From Paenibacillus daejeonensis DSM 15491 (GTDB taxonomy: Bacteria; Bacillota; Bacilli; Paenibacillales; Paenibacillaceae), in contig NZ_KB899662.1 of NCBI RefSeq assembly GCF_000378385.1, forward strand, positions 186,001 through 250,000: a DNA stretch of 64,000 nucleotides, in the 5' to 3' direction. The stretch's first letter is position 1; each line of letters starts with the position of its first letter. Made by a program: the position numbers and the translations under genes. Shown here piece after piece: positions 36,116-45,453 of this stretch. The notes below the pieces were generated by a model. The model ran no database searches. It was given only the letters and a program-made list of their open reading frames with translations, and was not told the origin of the DNA.

Positions 36116-37228
36116 TTACGGTGTCATCCCCATCGTCTGTTCCTCCAGCTCCGGCAACAAGACAAGCTGCGCCTCGGCAACCTTCGACGTGACATAGTCT
36201 TCATAGGCCTGTTCAAGATAAACTTTGCGGACTTGATCCCGGACAGCGGCGAATGCCGGACGTTCTCCCTGCTGATGCTCCTTCACTTGGACCACAAGGA
36301 AGCTGCCAGATGCCGGATCGTCAATGACCACAGCCAAATCTTGATCGGTAGCGCTTTCATGAAGAGCCATATATAAGGCGTTTTCGCTTCTGTACATCCG
36401 CGATGCATTGGCGCTGTCCAGAACAAGCCCCGGCTCGGTATGTATCCTGTCGTCGGCAGCCAGTTTCTGGTCACCGAGTGAAGTGGATTGCAGCTGCTGA
36501 CGCAACTCCTCCGCAAGCCGCCCCGCCTCGATCCGCAGCGCTTCATTGGGTTCGCCCTCCAGCAGGTAGGTTATCGTATATTGGTCATAGATAATCCGGT
36601 CCTCGGCAGGCATCAGATCAGGCAGTTGCTGCTCGTAGTAACGCTCCAGCTCCCCCTCTCCGGGCATCAGCTCTCCCAACGCCAGCTCTTCTAGGAGCAA
36701 GGTCCTCGTCTTGCTGCGGAAGAAATCGATGAATGTATGCGTTTCAAAATGGAGCGGTCCGTAGATCGGTCCACCCTTAGCTACCACCGCTGCGCGCCGT
36801 TCATTTTCTTGCTCCATTTGTGCCATTACACTCTCGTAGGAAACGCTTTCAATAATGCTATGCTCCCGAGCAAGCTGCAGCTCGATCTTCATCTGAATCG
36901 CGTCTGCAAGCGACTGCTCCCGCAATGCCTCCATCGGCGTCCGGCCTTCCTTCTCCTGATGCCAGAAGGTTTCATCCACCGCCTCCTCCGTCAGCTGGCT
37001 ATAACGCTCAATGACTGAAGCCCGGTGTTCCCCGGCAAAATGATTCAGCTCCCAGACCGTAATCGGGTCGCCATTGACCTCAGCAACTACGACCGACCCC
37101 GCTGGCTCTCCCGCAACCCGGAGCGCAAAACCTGCGCCTGCAAGCAAAAGAACCAAGGCCGTTAATGTCACCATCATCACAGGCGCAGTACGCCTCTTTC
37201 TTCCAGTGCTTTTTTGCAAAGCTCTCAT
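36116..37228 (-). CDS. SurA/PrsA-like secreted foldase
   Basis: The protein has 370 residues. A basic start and one hydrophobic segment (about 17-36) form a signal or anchor. A SurA N-domain-like helical region follows (VVVAEVNGDPITVWELNHF), then a long charged helical part and a C-terminal segment with YYEQQL and LAVVIDDPASGSFLVVQVKE, reminiscent of a parvulin-type PPIase region but divergent. It lies between the solute-binding protein gene and the giant beta-helix gene with short gaps. That suggests a folding helper for the large exoprotein. No good ribosome binding site stands before the ATG. Confidence 0.7.
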   Translation of the reverse strand: MRALQKSTGRKRRTAPVMMVTLTALVLLLAGAGFALRVAGEPAGSVVVAEVNGDPITVWELNHFAGEHRASVIERYSQLTEEAVDETFWHQEKEGRTPMEALREQSLADAIQMKIELQLAREHSIIESVSYESVMAQMEQENERRAAVVAKGGPIYGPLHFETHTFIDFFRSKTRTLLLEELALGELMPGEGELERYYEQQLPDLMPAEDRIIYDQYTITYLLEGEPNEALRIEAGRLAEELRQQLQSTSLGDQKLAADDRIHTEPGLVLDSANASRMYRSENALYMALHESATDQDLAVVIDDPASGSFLVVQVKEHQQGERPAFAAVRDQVRKVYLEQAYEDYVTSKVAEAQLVLLPELEEQTMGMTP

Positions 37229-37291
37229 CTCCGGTTGGAATCATTATCAACAAGCAGGGGGCCAGCCGCTTCCGGCGGCCCCCCCGACCTG

Positions 37292-38992
37292 CTACTTCAT
37301 GTTCTGATACCACTCATTCGCTTCCTTCGTTACATCGTTACCGCCAATGCTTTTCCACTCTTCGACGAAATTTTCGAAGTCCGTGATTGGCTTTTTGCCA
37401 TAGATCATGTTGATGAACGTATCCGATTCCAGCTTGATCAGAATTCCGTTCTTGGACTGCATCGCAGGTGTCGGCGAACCCGTGAATTGCTGGGCAATCG
37501 CCGAGCCGCTGTCCCAGCCGTCTACGACAATCTCTGCCGCCCGAAGCGTGTCAGGATTAGTCTGGGCCGCGCGTTTCTCTGCGGAGGTCTGCGGCTCTAC
37601 GCCGCGGCTGATATTCGCCAGCATCTCCAGATTGGTGAATGGATTCTTTGGATCAATCAGCACATATTTGGAGACGGATACTTTCTCTCCTGGAATATCA
37701 TCCTCGGACACGGATACGGTACCGTCCGGCAGGATCGTATAGTCATAGTCAAGCGCCCAGCCGTGCTCGAACTCACTATCCGGCTCATTCATGATACGGC
37801 CGAAAATCCGGTTCAGGTACAAGAACAGTGCATCCACATGTTCAAAATCCTGCTTGACCAGCATACCGCCTCTGAGAAAGGTTGTGTCGCGGGAGGCTGA
37901 TTTGCCATCCACGGTTGGCAGCGGGAACGGCTTCATATCTGCGCCTTCCACATTATTCTTCAGATCCGGAATCGGCCAGTTTGGCAGCCAGTAAGGCGCC
38001 ACTACCATACCCACGCGACCTTGACCGATCAATTCGGCAAGCTTGTTCTCATCATGCAGGCCTGCCTCCTTGGAGATAAACCCTTTGTTGAACCAATCGT
38101 TCAGACGCGTCAGACCGTCCTTCATCTCCGGCAGCGTTGAGCCATGTACGAGTTCGCCATCACGCTCCAGCCACTGGTACGGAATGGTGCCATAAGGACC
38201 GAATACCCATGTGCTCTCGCCGAGCCAGCCAGCGAACGGATTCGGATGGTTGCCGCCCGAGCCAAGACTCAGACCAAGCGGGATAGAATCAGCGTTAAGC
38301 TCCAGGAACGCCTGCATTACCGCTTCGAGGTCCTCGAAGGTTTCCGGCGCCTCCATATTTGCTGCTTCCAGCCAGTCGGTACGCACCCACAGAACGCCAT
38401 TGTCATTGCCTGCATGGGCAAAGTTCGGCAGGGCCATCCGTTTGCCTTCGTGCGTCACCTGACTCCACATCAGCGGATGGGAATCGTAGACATCCTTTAC
38501 GGCCTGCGAGGCATATGTTTCAAAGTCCTGTGTAATGTCCCGGTAGTGTCCAGATTGGATCAACTCATTGATGAGACCCATATCTTCGGTATTGATCACA
38601 TCCGGAAGATCTTCCTTGGCCGTCAGCATGAGCCGTACCTTGGTAGCGAATTGATCTCCAGGCGACTCCCAGAGATTTTTAAGCTCAATGCCAAGCTCTT
38701 CTCTGGCCCACTTCGTGTGTACGTTGTTCTCCAGATTTTCACCATTTTTGAATTTCAGCGTACCATCGGTCGCTTTTACCGTCGTAATGGTCACCGGCGG
38801 GTCAAACTTGTGCGTGCCGTTTTGAATGGCTTCCGCATTGGCATCCGTCTCTGCCGGTGGTGCCTCTGCCGAATTACCAGGCTCCGTCTGGCCTCCTGTT
38901 TGCTCCCCCGCATTGTTCGAGTTCGTCGAGCAAGCTGCCAGCGTGAAGACAAGCAGCGCTGCGAACATCAGTAGAATGGACTTTTTAACCAT
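37292..38992 (-). CDS. Extracellular solute-binding lipoprotein (YtcQ/LipO-like) of a sugar ABC transporter
   Basis: The protein has 566 residues with signal peptide and lipobox LAAC (about residue 20), then a Ser/Asn/Gly/Glu-rich linker and a family-1 solute-binding fold. The size and blocks such as VLWVRTDWLEAANMEAPETF match the large YtcQ/LplA binding proteins that work with LplB/YtcP permeases; those permeases are encoded divergently at 42,677-44,704. A catabolite-response element and a 21-base-spaced direct repeat precede the gene. Confidence 0.9.
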   Translation of the reverse strand: MVKKSILLMFAALLVFTLAACSTNSNNAGEQTGGQTEPGNSAEAPPAETDANAEAIQNGTHKFDPPVTITTVKATDGTLKFKNGENLENNVHTKWAREELGIELKNLWESPGDQFATKVRLMLTAKEDLPDVINTEDMGLINELIQSGHYRDITQDFETYASQAVKDVYDSHPLMWSQVTHEGKRMALPNFAHAGNDNGVLWVRTDWLEAANMEAPETFEDLEAVMQAFLELNADSIPLGLSLGSGGNHPNPFAGWLGESTWVFGPYGTIPYQWLERDGELVHGSTLPEMKDGLTRLNDWFNKGFISKEAGLHDENKLAELIGQGRVGMVVAPYWLPNWPIPDLKNNVEGADMKPFPLPTVDGKSASRDTTFLRGGMLVKQDFEHVDALFLYLNRIFGRIMNEPDSEFEHGWALDYDYTILPDGTVSVSEDDIPGEKVSVSKYVLIDPKNPFTNLEMLANISRGVEPQTSAEKRAAQTNPDTLRAAEIVVDGWDSGSAIAQQFTGSPTPAMQSKNGILIKLESDTFINMIYGKKPITDFENFVEEWKSIGGNDVTKEANEWYQNMK

Positions 38993-39046
38993 GTGTCTAG
39001 GTGAACCTCCCTTGAATCTGCTGTATTGAGATGCAACTTAATCTTA

Positions 39047-39060
39047 TTACAGCGCTTACA
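39047..39060 (-). promoter_or_regulatory. cre site (CcpA) and AraC-type direct repeat ahead of the binding-protein gene
   Basis: The minus strand reads TGTAAGCGCTGTAA, a close fit to the catabolite-responsive consensus. Just upstream, ATCTTAA occurs at 39108-39102 and 39087-39081, 21 bases (two helical turns) apart, inside and beyond the end of the regulator gene. Such a repeat is typical for AraC-type activators. No exact -10 is assigned. Confidence 0.65.
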
Positions 39061-39101
39061 GCTGGGTAAGAGATAAAGTTTTAAGATCGTATAGCAATTT
39101 G

Positions 39102-40715
39102 TTAAGATTCCGCCTGGTTACGTTCCCGGTATTCGTTCGGCGTCATCCGGTAGTGATACTTGAACAGTTTGCTGAAATACGGCGGGTTCTGAAAGCCCAA
39201 CATACTGGACAGCTCATAAATTTTGATGTCCGTCGTCCGCAGCAGTACGCTCGCCTTCTCCATGCGGTACCGCATAATAAAATCGCTAATATTCTCTTTG
39301 GTCTCCTGCTTGTAGAGGGAGGAGAGATAGGCCGGGTGCAGTCCAACATGATCGGCAATCGCCTGCAGCGAGACATCCCGCGCAATCTGATCTTCGATAA
39401 ATCGGTGAATCTTGGAGATGAGCTGACTCTTGTTATCCTTGAACTCTCGTCCTCCCGCAGTCGTCACATTGCGGAGCGCCATCTCCGCCCACTCCATCAC
39501 ATGATCCAGCCGGCTGAACACGCCCTGCTCTGCTGCGATATCGGCCTCAAACCCTGTCAGCTCCATCAGTGTTTTGCCTTGTTGATGTGCCAGATACAGA
39601 AAAGCATTCATCAGCGTATAGACCACTTCACTAATATGTTCTTCCGTATCCAGCTTCTTGGCACGCATTTCTTCAAACAGCGCAGCCAGCTTCTGACTGG
39701 CCTCCGGCCAGCGCCTTGCTTCGAGCAGCTGCTGAAAGCTCGGCGGGGCATACAGAGAGTCCAATGACCGGGATTGCGTCCGAGCTTCCTCCGAACGAAC
39801 TACGATTCCACGGTCGCTGCGGGGGATTTTGCGGAAGGCATTGAGAGAACGCCGGTATTGGTCAACCAATTCACCTGGGAAGGACCGCGTCTCTCCGATT
39901 AGGACAGAAATCTCCCCCTTGAGGAAGGCTGCTACCTTCAAAATCAACTCATGCGCCAGCTTCTCCAACTGTTTGCTCTCTTCTGCCAGTGCAGGCTGGG
40001 TCCGGTTCTTGTTCTGCATCAGCAGACACAGATACCCGTTGGCATCTGTATATAACCATATCTCATACTGGCTGCCCAGCAATTCAGCGGCAATGTTGCC
40101 GACCGCGAAGGTATAGAGCGAGGATTCATGGATGGATGCCGAGTCGTCGAGCCGGACCAGCATCAGTGTGCTGGCGGCGCCGGGTTCAAAAGACAGCTGA
40201 TACTCCCGCATCCGCTCAGCCAGCACAGCTTGCGGCAAGCGCATTCCGCCTAACAAATCCCCCAGCAGGTTTGAGCGCAGCAAAGGCAGATGGGCATGCA
40301 GAGTCTGCCTCGCCCGCTCAAACGAGCCAATGCGATCCCATTCCTGCTCCTGTAGCATTTTGACCCGCGCCACTTCGGCCATGAGCTCTTCATCCGACAC
40401 CGGCTTGAGCAGATAATTGGCTGTCCCGTAGACGATCGCTTGCTTGGCATATTCAAACTCTCCGTAGCCCGACAGCAGAATACACTTGGTCAGCGGGTGA
40501 TGCTCCTGCACGTACTTGCATAACTGCAATCCATCCATCCCCGGCATCCGGATATCTGTCACGACAATGTCGATCGCCAAGCTTTCGATTAGCTCCACCG
40601 CTTCCAGGCCCGTTGTCGCCTGATAGACCTGCTCGATGCCGATCGCCCCCCAATCATTGGCCACCATGCTCTTCAGGATTACCGGTTCATCATCAACAAA
40701 TAAAAGTCGGCTCAT
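39102..40715 (-). CDS. YesN-type response regulator with AraC DNA-binding domain
   Basis: The protein has 537 residues. The receiver (1-120) has DDEP, the phospho-acceptor aspartate in VVTDIRMPGMDG (about residue 55) and lysine in LLKPVSDEEL. A long middle region leads to two C-terminal helix-turn-helix units (LQAIADHVGLHPAYLSSLYKQ; IYELSSMLGFQNPPYFSKLF). It starts inside the end of the kinase gene (22-base overlap), with AAGGAG seven bases before the ATG. It should activate the adjacent transporter genes. Confidence 0.95.
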   Translation of the reverse strand: MSRLLFVDDEPVILKSMVANDWGAIGIEQVYQATTGLEAVELIESLAIDIVVTDIRMPGMDGLQLCKYVQEHHPLTKCILLSGYGEFEYAKQAIVYGTANYLLKPVSDEELMAEVARVKMLQEQEWDRIGSFERARQTLHAHLPLLRSNLLGDLLGGMRLPQAVLAERMREYQLSFEPGAASTLMLVRLDDSASIHESSLYTFAVGNIAAELLGSQYEIWLYTDANGYLCLLMQNKNRTQPALAEESKQLEKLAHELILKVAAFLKGEISVLIGETRSFPGELVDQYRRSLNAFRKIPRSDRGIVVRSEEARTQSRSLDSLYAPPSFQQLLEARRWPEASQKLAALFEEMRAKKLDTEEHISEVVYTLMNAFLYLAHQQGKTLMELTGFEADIAAEQGVFSRLDHVMEWAEMALRNVTTAGGREFKDNKSQLISKIHRFIEDQIARDVSLQAIADHVGLHPAYLSSLYKQETKENISDFIMRYRMEKASVLLRTTDIKIYELSSMLGFQNPPYFSKLFKYHYRMTPNEYRERNQAES

Positions 40716-42459
40716 AGCTATTCTCCTTTGTGTCTGCTCCTAGTTCTGTTTTCCAGCGCAACGAGATGGACATCCCCTTTAATGTTTCCGAACGCTCAAT
40801 CGTCACGCCAGCTCCTTCGCCGTATCGAACCTTCAATCGCTGGTGAACGTTCCATAGCCCACAGCCGGTTTCCTCGCTCATCGGCAGCTCCAGCTGTTGT
40901 CTATAGTCAGCAATCGCGTGTTCAGTCATGCCTACGCCGCTGTCTTCGACCTGCAGGATGGTCCATCCCGCCTCTCTCCGTCCCCGGACGACGACAAGTC
41001 CCGGACCGGGCTTCGGCTCGACGCCATGCATAATCGCATTCTCGACCACCGGTTGAACAATGAGACGCATGACCGGCTCCCCCAGCATGTCCTCCGGCAC
41101 CTCGATACGGTAATCCACCCGCTCCAGCCGGTACGTATAAATCTGCAGGTAGTGCTGGACAAGATTCATCTCTTCTTGAAGCGTTGCCTTTTGATTCTCC
41201 ACTCGCGTCGTGTACCGATAATAGCCCCCAAGATGATAAGCCATATCCTTGATCGTTTTCGTTTCGCCCGCTTTGGCGCAGGCCGCGATGAACGAGAGAC
41301 AGTTGTAGAGGAAATGGGGATTGATCTGGGATTGCAGCTGCTTGAGCGTGGCCAGTCGGGAGCGGTTCTGCTCCTCATACACATTTTGAACCAGATGCTG
41401 AATTTCCCGGCCCATGTCGTTAAACCGGTGCATCATGTAATCAAATTCATTATGAAACCGCTGCTGGATCCGATACCCGTAGTCCCCTATTTCGAACTGC
41501 TTGAGGCCTTTAATCAAGGTAGACAACGGCTTCTGCACATGCAGATAGAGCAGGTAGGAAGCGCAAAAACCGAGCACCACCAATACCAGCATGCTGATGT
41601 AGAACAGGTTGCGGCTCTGGATAATCGGAGCGTGAAACTGCTCCAGCGGCACATAATCCACCAGCCAGGCACCGAGATGCGGCACAGGTGCGTAGCTTAG
41701 ATAGACCTCTTTGCCATCCACCGTCATATTGTGGTTGCCGATCCCTTCCAGCCCCTCTGCCAACAGGCTGGAACCGAGCTCGGCATAGTTAGCGTCGTTG
41801 GCACCCGTATCCGAGAAGACCTCTCCGGATTCAGTCATCAGGAAGCTGTGACCGGGATTTTCGGTGTTGTACTGACGCAGCATTTGGCGGACATTATCAA
41901 TTCCGAAACGTACTTCGAATACCGCATTTACCGAATCCGGCTGGTCTTTGGAGAGATAAGGATCCCAGATCAACATCTGGTAGTAGGCATCTTGTGCCTG
42001 AGAGCCGGCCTGAAATTCCCACACGCCGTTATCGGATTGCTCCAGTACGGTCGGGTCATAGCTGCTGCCCAGGGTGGTGGAGATACGGGTCTGGATATCG
42101 GGGATATAGACGGAGAGCTCATTGGACCAATGGCTGGAGAAGCTCTGCAGATAGAGCTTTTCTTTGACCAGCGACTGGTATTCAATCATCCGCAGATAGT
42201 CCTTCCGGAGAATACTGAGATACAGGTCCAGAATCGAAGAGTCCCGTGCGAGCACGTTGGAGGACAGCGACAGCCGCTCCACATTGGATTTAATCTGGCT
42301 TTGGAGGAAGAGCAGCTGGCTCTCCTTGTAGGCTTTCATCTGCGAGTCAATCACCTGCACGCTGGATGTACTGAAATACGTGTACAGGATGACCGTAGGA
42401 ATGAGCAAGATGAGAATAACGCCGTTAATCTTAAAAAAAATCGGTCTGCTCCGCTTCAA
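40693..42459 (-). CDS. YesM-type sensor histidine kinase
   Basis: The protein has 588 residues. Two membrane helices (about 12-32 and 280-300) flank an extracellular sensor. A HAMP region (about 305-355) is followed by the His_kinase motif QSQINPHFLYNCLSF with the phosphorylated histidine, and an ATPase domain with NAIMHG and DSGVGM. The start codon is a TTG behind AGGGGG. It is the first gene of the cluster 1 minus-strand unit and divergent from the permeases. Confidence 0.94.
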   Translation of the reverse strand: MKRSRPIFFKINGVILILLIPTVILYTYFSTSSVQVIDSQMKAYKESQLLFLQSQIKSNVERLSLSSNVLARDSSILDLYLSILRKDYLRMIEYQSLVKEKLYLQSFSSHWSNELSVYIPDIQTRISTTLGSSYDPTVLEQSDNGVWEFQAGSQAQDAYYQMLIWDPYLSKDQPDSVNAVFEVRFGIDNVRQMLRQYNTENPGHSFLMTESGEVFSDTGANDANYAELGSSLLAEGLEGIGNHNMTVDGKEVYLSYAPVPHLGAWLVDYVPLEQFHAPIIQSRNLFYISMLVLVVLGFCASYLLYLHVQKPLSTLIKGLKQFEIGDYGYRIQQRFHNEFDYMMHRFNDMGREIQHLVQNVYEEQNRSRLATLKQLQSQINPHFLYNCLSFIAACAKAGETKTIKDMAYHLGGYYRYTTRVENQKATLQEEMNLVQHYLQIYTYRLERVDYRIEVPEDMLGEPVMRLIVQPVVENAIMHGVEPKPGPGLVVVRGRREAGWTILQVEDSGVGMTEHAIADYRQQLELPMSEETGCGLWNVHQRLKVRYGEGAGVTIERSETLKGMSISLRWKTELGADTKENSYEPTFIC

Positions 42460-42499
42460 CTGTGGTTCCCCCTAAAATTTATATGCAAAATTTTATATT

Positions 42500-42541
42500 C
42501 CGGTTTTCAGAACCGAGAAGGTTGGAAGTTATCAAAACCGG
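42500..42541. promoter_or_regulatory. Inverted repeat between divergent kinase and permease genes
   Basis: CCGGTTTT (42500-42507) and AAAACCGG (42534-42541) form a dyad with 26 bases between them. Near it lies the palindrome TTCTTAAGAA (about 42545-42554). The position between the kinase start (42459) and the permease start (42677) suits an operator for one or both promoters. Confidence 0.45.
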
Positions 42542-42676
42542 ACTTCTTAAGAAAGTGATAGTGACCTTTAGGATGTGCTGTATACAAAGCCAAACCCAAT
42601 GACCTACAATTTTTTCATACCGCTCAGGCCGTGTCAGCGGCCGGACGCAGCAAAACCGATCAGGAGGCAGTCCCCC

Positions 42677-43621
42677 ATGAAGAATACCGACATTATATCA
42701 TCACCTGCACGTTCGTCAACTGGACGCACCAGCAAAAATCCGTTTCGTAAAACGTGGCGGCTTCATATCCTGCTGCTGCCCGCTGTCCTTCTAGCCATCA
42801 TCTTCAAATACGCCCCGATGCCGGGAATTGTAATGGCTTTTCAGGACTTCAAGCCTTGGCTGGGCATCAGTCAATCGCCGTGGGTCGGCTGGGATAACTT
42901 CCAGCTCATGTTCACCCTTCGGGGTACGGTGCAAGTTATCTGGAATACGCTCATCATCTCGGTCATGAAGATCATCTTTGGACTGGCGGTCCCTGTATTG
43001 TTTGCGCTGATGCTCAATGAGGTCCGCAACATGGGGATGAAGCGCTCCATTCAAACCATGGTCTACTTGCCCCACTTCATGTCCTGGGTTATCCTCGGCG
43101 GCATCCTGCTCGATCTTCTTTCGCTTGATGGCATTGTAAACCGCTTTCTGGTGATGGTGAATTTGGATCCTGTGATGTTCCTCGGAGAGGGCGACTGGTT
43201 CCGTACCACCGTTATCGTCAGTGACCTGTGGAAGGAATTCGGCTTCTCGGCCATCGTCTTCTTGGCGGCACTCTCGGGCATCAATCCGGATTTGTACGAG
43301 GCTGCTGAAATCGATGGGGCCGGCCGGATGCAGCAGACGATCCACATCACTCTGCCATCCCTATTGCCGATGATGGTCGTGGTTTTCACCCTGTCGCTAG
43401 GCAATATGCTGAACGCCAATTTCGACCAGATCTTCAATCTGATCAATCCCTTGGTACTGGAAAAAGGCGATATTATCGACACCTTCGTGTTCCGCTCGTT
43501 CCAGGACGGACAATACAGTCTTGCGACGACGGTTGGCTTGTTCAAGTCGGCGATTGGCTTCATTCTCATCAGTGGCGGCTATTATGTGGCGTATCGGTGG
43601 GCGAATTATCGGATTTTCTAA
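42677..43621 (+). CDS. Sugar ABC transporter permease (LplB-like)
   Basis: The protein has 314 residues from ATG 42677, nine bases after AGGAGG; an upstream extension of 34 residues lacks support. It has six membrane helices and the EAA loop YEAAEIDGAGRMQQTIHIT. The segment FRKTWRLHILLLPAVLLAIIF at the start is typical of LplB/YtcP-pair permeases. It pairs with the permease at 43,826, with stem-loop repeat B2 between the two genes, and should work with the binding protein at 37,292. Confidence 0.92.
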   Translation: MKNTDIISSPARSSTGRTSKNPFRKTWRLHILLLPAVLLAIIFKYAPMPGIVMAFQDFKPWLGISQSPWVGWDNFQLMFTLRGTVQVIWNTLIISVMKIIFGLAVPVLFALMLNEVRNMGMKRSIQTMVYLPHFMSWVILGGILLDLLSLDGIVNRFLVMVNLDPVMFLGEGDWFRTTVIVSDLWKEFGFSAIVFLAALSGINPDLYEAAEIDGAGRMQQTIHITLPSLLPMMVVVFTLSLGNMLNANFDQIFNLINPLVLEKGDIIDTFVFRSFQDGQYSLATTVGLFKSAIGFILISGGYYVAYRWANYRIF

Positions 43622-43661
43622 AAGCGAGTTAACCCTGAAGGTCGCTCCAGAAAAGAGGGGG

Positions 43662-43759
43662 CTTCCGATCGCTGTTGTCTCCAGATTTCTTGATTATTTA
43701 CCCCTGTAGGGGGTGAAATCCGGAGACAAAGGCGAGCATTTCATTTCTCCAACCTCCCT
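43662..43759 (+). repeat. Stem-loop repeat, copy B2
   Basis: The outer stem TTGTCTCCAGATTT (43675-43688) pairs with AAATCCGGAGACAA (43716-43729), with an inner stem ACCCC/GGGGT (43700-43714). Relative to B1 the outer stem carries a paired C-to-T and G-to-A change. It sits inside an operon, between two permease genes. Confidence 0.85.
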
Positions 43760-43825
43760 CTTCTCTTCCGCTAACCTTATGCATGCTCATCGCGCTTTTA
43801 AGTTTTTTAACAACGGAGGTAGACC

Positions 43826-44704
43826 ATGTATCACAAGAACCCATCGTACAAGGTGTTTTATTATTTCAATCTGGCTCTGCTGATCGTCGTATCGATTTTA
43901 TGTATCCTGCCGATGATTCATATTTTCGCCGTGTCCCTGAGTGGCAAGTCCGCGGCGGAGTCCAATCTGGTGACATTCTTCCCGATTGATTTCAATCTGG
44001 AGAGCTATGCCCGAACGTTTGAGAACGATAATTTTACAAATGCCATTTGGATATCGGTGATGCGTGCCATTATCGGAACGGTCTTAAGTATGGCAGTAAC
44101 CGTGATGGCTGCCTTTTCCTTGTCCCGGAGCAGCGTCGAGTTCAAGGCTCGTGTATTCTATGTCTGGTTTTTCCTGGTTATCATGATTTTTGATGCCGGG
44201 CTTGTGCCCAACTACCTGCTGATCCAGCAGCTAGGACTGGTCAATTCGTTTTGGGTGCTGATTCTACCCGGACTGGTGAATGTCTGGAATATGATTTTGA
44301 TGATGAACTTTTTCCGGGTACTCCCCAAGGAACTGGACGAGGCTGCCATTGTAGACGGCGCGTCTACCTTCCGCATCCTGTTCTCCGTCTACCTGCCAAT
44401 CTCGCTGCCCGCGATCGCTACGATCTCGTTGTTCACGATGGTCGGGCACTGGAATAGCTGGTTTGATGGTATGCTATACCTGCGCTCTCAGGATCAATGG
44501 CCGCTAGCGACGCTGCTACAAACTATTGTCGTTGTGCAGGACTTCAGCAAAACCGGCATCACACCAGAGGATATGGCTATGCTCTCCAACCGCAGTGTCA
44601 AATCGGCTCAAATCTTTATTGCCATGCTGCCGATCCTAGCCGTGTATCCATTCCTGCAGCGCTTCTTCGTCAAAGGAATCGTACTGGGCGCGGTGAAGGA
44701 GTAA
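43826..44704 (+). CDS. Sugar ABC transporter permease (YtcP-like)
   Basis: The protein has 292 residues and six membrane helices. The EAA loop is LDEAAIVDGASTFRILFSVY, and the C-terminus FLQRFFVKGIVLGAVKE is typical of the CUT1 YtcP group. ATG 43826 follows GGAGGT. It is the second half of the permease pair. No ATPase gene is nearby, as usual for systems sharing MsmX. Confidence 0.93.
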   Translation: MYHKNPSYKVFYYFNLALLIVVSILCILPMIHIFAVSLSGKSAAESNLVTFFPIDFNLESYARTFENDNFTNAIWISVMRAIIGTVLSMAVTVMAAFSLSRSSVEFKARVFYVWFFLVIMIFDAGLVPNYLLIQQLGLVNSFWVLILPGLVNVWNMILMMNFFRVLPKELDEAAIVDGASTFRILFSVYLPISLPAIATISLFTMVGHWNSWFDGMLYLRSQDQWPLATLLQTIVVVQDFSKTGITPEDMAMLSNRSVKSAQIFIAMLPILAVYPFLQRFFVKGIVLGAVKE

Positions 44705-45304
44705 ATGCTACACTGAGGTCATCCGGGCAGATGCGGATAGGTGCCGGGTAGGTGCCGGTAGGCGCCGGATGCAGGATAGGCTCCACACCTGCTCGACCCC
44801 TGCTTGGCCCACCCGGGACAATTTGCTGTAACGGCCATATAGGCGCTTATTCCGCCTTTTTTGAGGGGTTGGCGCTTCTAACGGCCACAGGTGCAGTTAT
44901 TGTCACCATAACCTAGAGAAAACATTGTTTTTACGCACAATAGCGGACTATATGGCCGTTACAATTCCCCAGTGCCAATTTCGAACGAAATAGCGGCTGT
45001 GGTGGCCGTTAGAATTCCAAGTTAGAGTTAGGGGCAAGAAGCACCAAAGGAAACGCTCCCCCTCGACGGTTCAGCGATAAATGAGCAAAGCGAACGTGGC
45101 GTGTAGCGGAGGACGGATGAAGAAAACTGCTAATCCTCCATAATAACTTTCTAGTAGATGATTCGGGTGCACCCCCGTTCCCATTGCTTCCTTAGACACC
45201 TACGGAGTCTTCGACCAATCCGTAGGTCAAATTGCTCACAGTGGTATTTCACTGCTACTAAGCACTCAATCGCTTCCGGAGAGGAAAACATTCTTGTGCA
45301 CACC
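44705..45304. other. 600-base gene-free stretch
   Basis: The stretch holds repeat A2 (44,827-45,018) and a GGTGCCGGGTA/GGTGCCGGTAG short tandem run at 44,740-44,765. No open frame with a ribosome binding site was seen in it. Confidence 0.6.
44827..45018. repeat. Four-armed intergenic repeat, copy A2
   Basis: Arms in order are TGTAACGGCCATATA (44827), TTCTAACGGCCACAG (44876), then inverted TATATGGCCGTTACA (44950-44964) and CTGTGGTGGCCGTTAGAA (44997-45014). Arm 1 pairs with arm 3 and arm 2 with arm 4, so the pairings cross. Total length is the same as copy A1. Confidence 0.85.
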
Positions 45305-45355
45305 AAAAAGGGACCTCGATTTCCACGCAACGTGGTTATTGAGGTCCCTTTTGGG
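45305..45355 (-). terminator. Terminator of the region 4 transporter operon
   Basis: Minus strand: AAAGGGACCTC pairs with GAGGTCCCTTTTT, with an inner CCACG/CGTGG stem. The T run is part of the second arm. It follows the FAD oxidoreductase gene by about 100 bases, an interval with short repeats of TCTGGAAT type. Confidence 0.85.
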
Positions 45356-45453
45356 ACCAGAGTCTGAAGTCTGACGTTTGGACTCTGGAATTTGGAATCT
45401 GAATCCGCTCATGTTCAGCGGTGTTCGATTCGCTAGGGATTCATTCTTGCTAT

